This document shows, piece after piece, positions 7,594 to 7,767 of a stretch of 7,767 nt of DNA. The translations under genes were made by a program, and so were the position numbers. Numbering within the stretch: position 1 is the stretch's first letter; each line of letters starts with the position of its first letter. This stretch comes from JAXIHJ01 sp034189755 (GTDB taxonomy: Bacteria > Planctomycetota > Phycisphaerae > SM23-33): NCBI GenBank assembly GCA_034189755.1, contig JAXIHJ010000017.1, positions 1-7,767 on the forward strand, in the 5' to 3' direction. Under the pieces are notes generated by a model, which did no database searches, was not told where the DNA came from, and worked only from the letters and a program-made list of their open reading frames with translations.

Positions 7594-7767
7594 ATGGCGA
7601 CAAAAGATTATCACGGATGGGTCAAGGATCGGATCAAGAGGGCTGCAGCTATCGCCAAGGCCGGCGGATTCGAGCAGGCTCTGGCATCCGGCGCGCTGCC
7701 TAAACGCGCGGACATTACACTTTCGGAGGCCGTCGTGCTGGGCCTGATTCGTCAGGACGTGCGTCTG
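7594..7767 (+). CDS. Partial CDS (N-terminal 58 codons), possibly a thiamine-diphosphate-dependent enzyme
   Basis: An open frame from ATG 7594 to the window end, preceded by AGGAG at 7583-7587, six bases upstream, and only 18 bp after the IclR stop. It is very likely a real, co-transcribed gene. The visible protein begins MATKDYHGWVKDRIKRAAAI, followed by ITLSEAVVLGLIRQDVRL. The latter resembles the first helix of the N-terminal domain in thiamine-diphosphate enzymes of the acetolactate synthase/IolD group, where a similar 'EALVxGLxxxGV' segment precedes the FGxxG strand. The preceding 40-residue helical extension is longer than in classical acetolactate synthase. Too little is present to confirm the family: the catalytic Glu and the GDG...N cofactor motif lie outside the window. 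The family call is tentative; the existence of the gene is not. Confidence 0.6.
   Translation, partial: MATKDYHGWVKDRIKRAAAIAKAGGFEQALASGALPKRADITLSEAVVLGLIRQDVRL

Overview
The window opens inside a bacterial rRNA operon and continues into protein-coding DNA. The G+C-rich coding sequence, a shortened 23S domain III, a eukaryote-like base in 23S helix 69, and a large uncharacterised EF-hand/membrane protein together suggest a member of the Planctomycetota/PVC group, perhaps a Phycisphaerae-like anaerobe. That placement is inference (moderate to low confidence). No 16S gene or phylogenetic marker other than the 23S and 5S fragments is present.

Layout. 1-1764 is the 3' part of a 23S rRNA; base 1 corresponds to about E. 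coli 1042. 1765-1970 is a 23S-5S spacer without a tRNA, holding a long imperfect stem and a perfect 13-bp hairpin. 1971-2081 is the 5S rRNA. A strong hairpin at 2098-2123 probably terminates both the rRNA operon and the convergent flavodoxin-like gene (2176-2646, minus). A 121-bp divergent intergenic region with back-to-back -35-like elements separates the flavodoxin gene from a 470-residue hypothetical membrane protein (2768-4180, plus). After a 196-bp leader region come two adjacent uroporphyrinogen-decarboxylase-like (URO-D fold) genes (4377-5546 and 5564-6655), then an IclR-family regulator with its own promoter (6793-7575). The first 58 codons of another gene, possibly a thiamine-diphosphate enzyme, start at 7594 and run off the end.

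How the genes may work together. The two URO-D-like proteins lack the N-terminal signature of true HemE and carry the His-x-Cys pair seen in the zinc-dependent methyltransferases MtaA/MtbA, so they are more likely methyltransferases or demethylases than haem-pathway enzymes. The IclR regulator sits 18 bp from the last gene and directly behind the URO-D pair, the usual arrangement for a locally controlled catabolic operon. The best working idea is a small catabolic locus for a methylated or otherwise derivatised substrate. The substrate cannot be read from this window, and no corrinoid protein is encoded within it.
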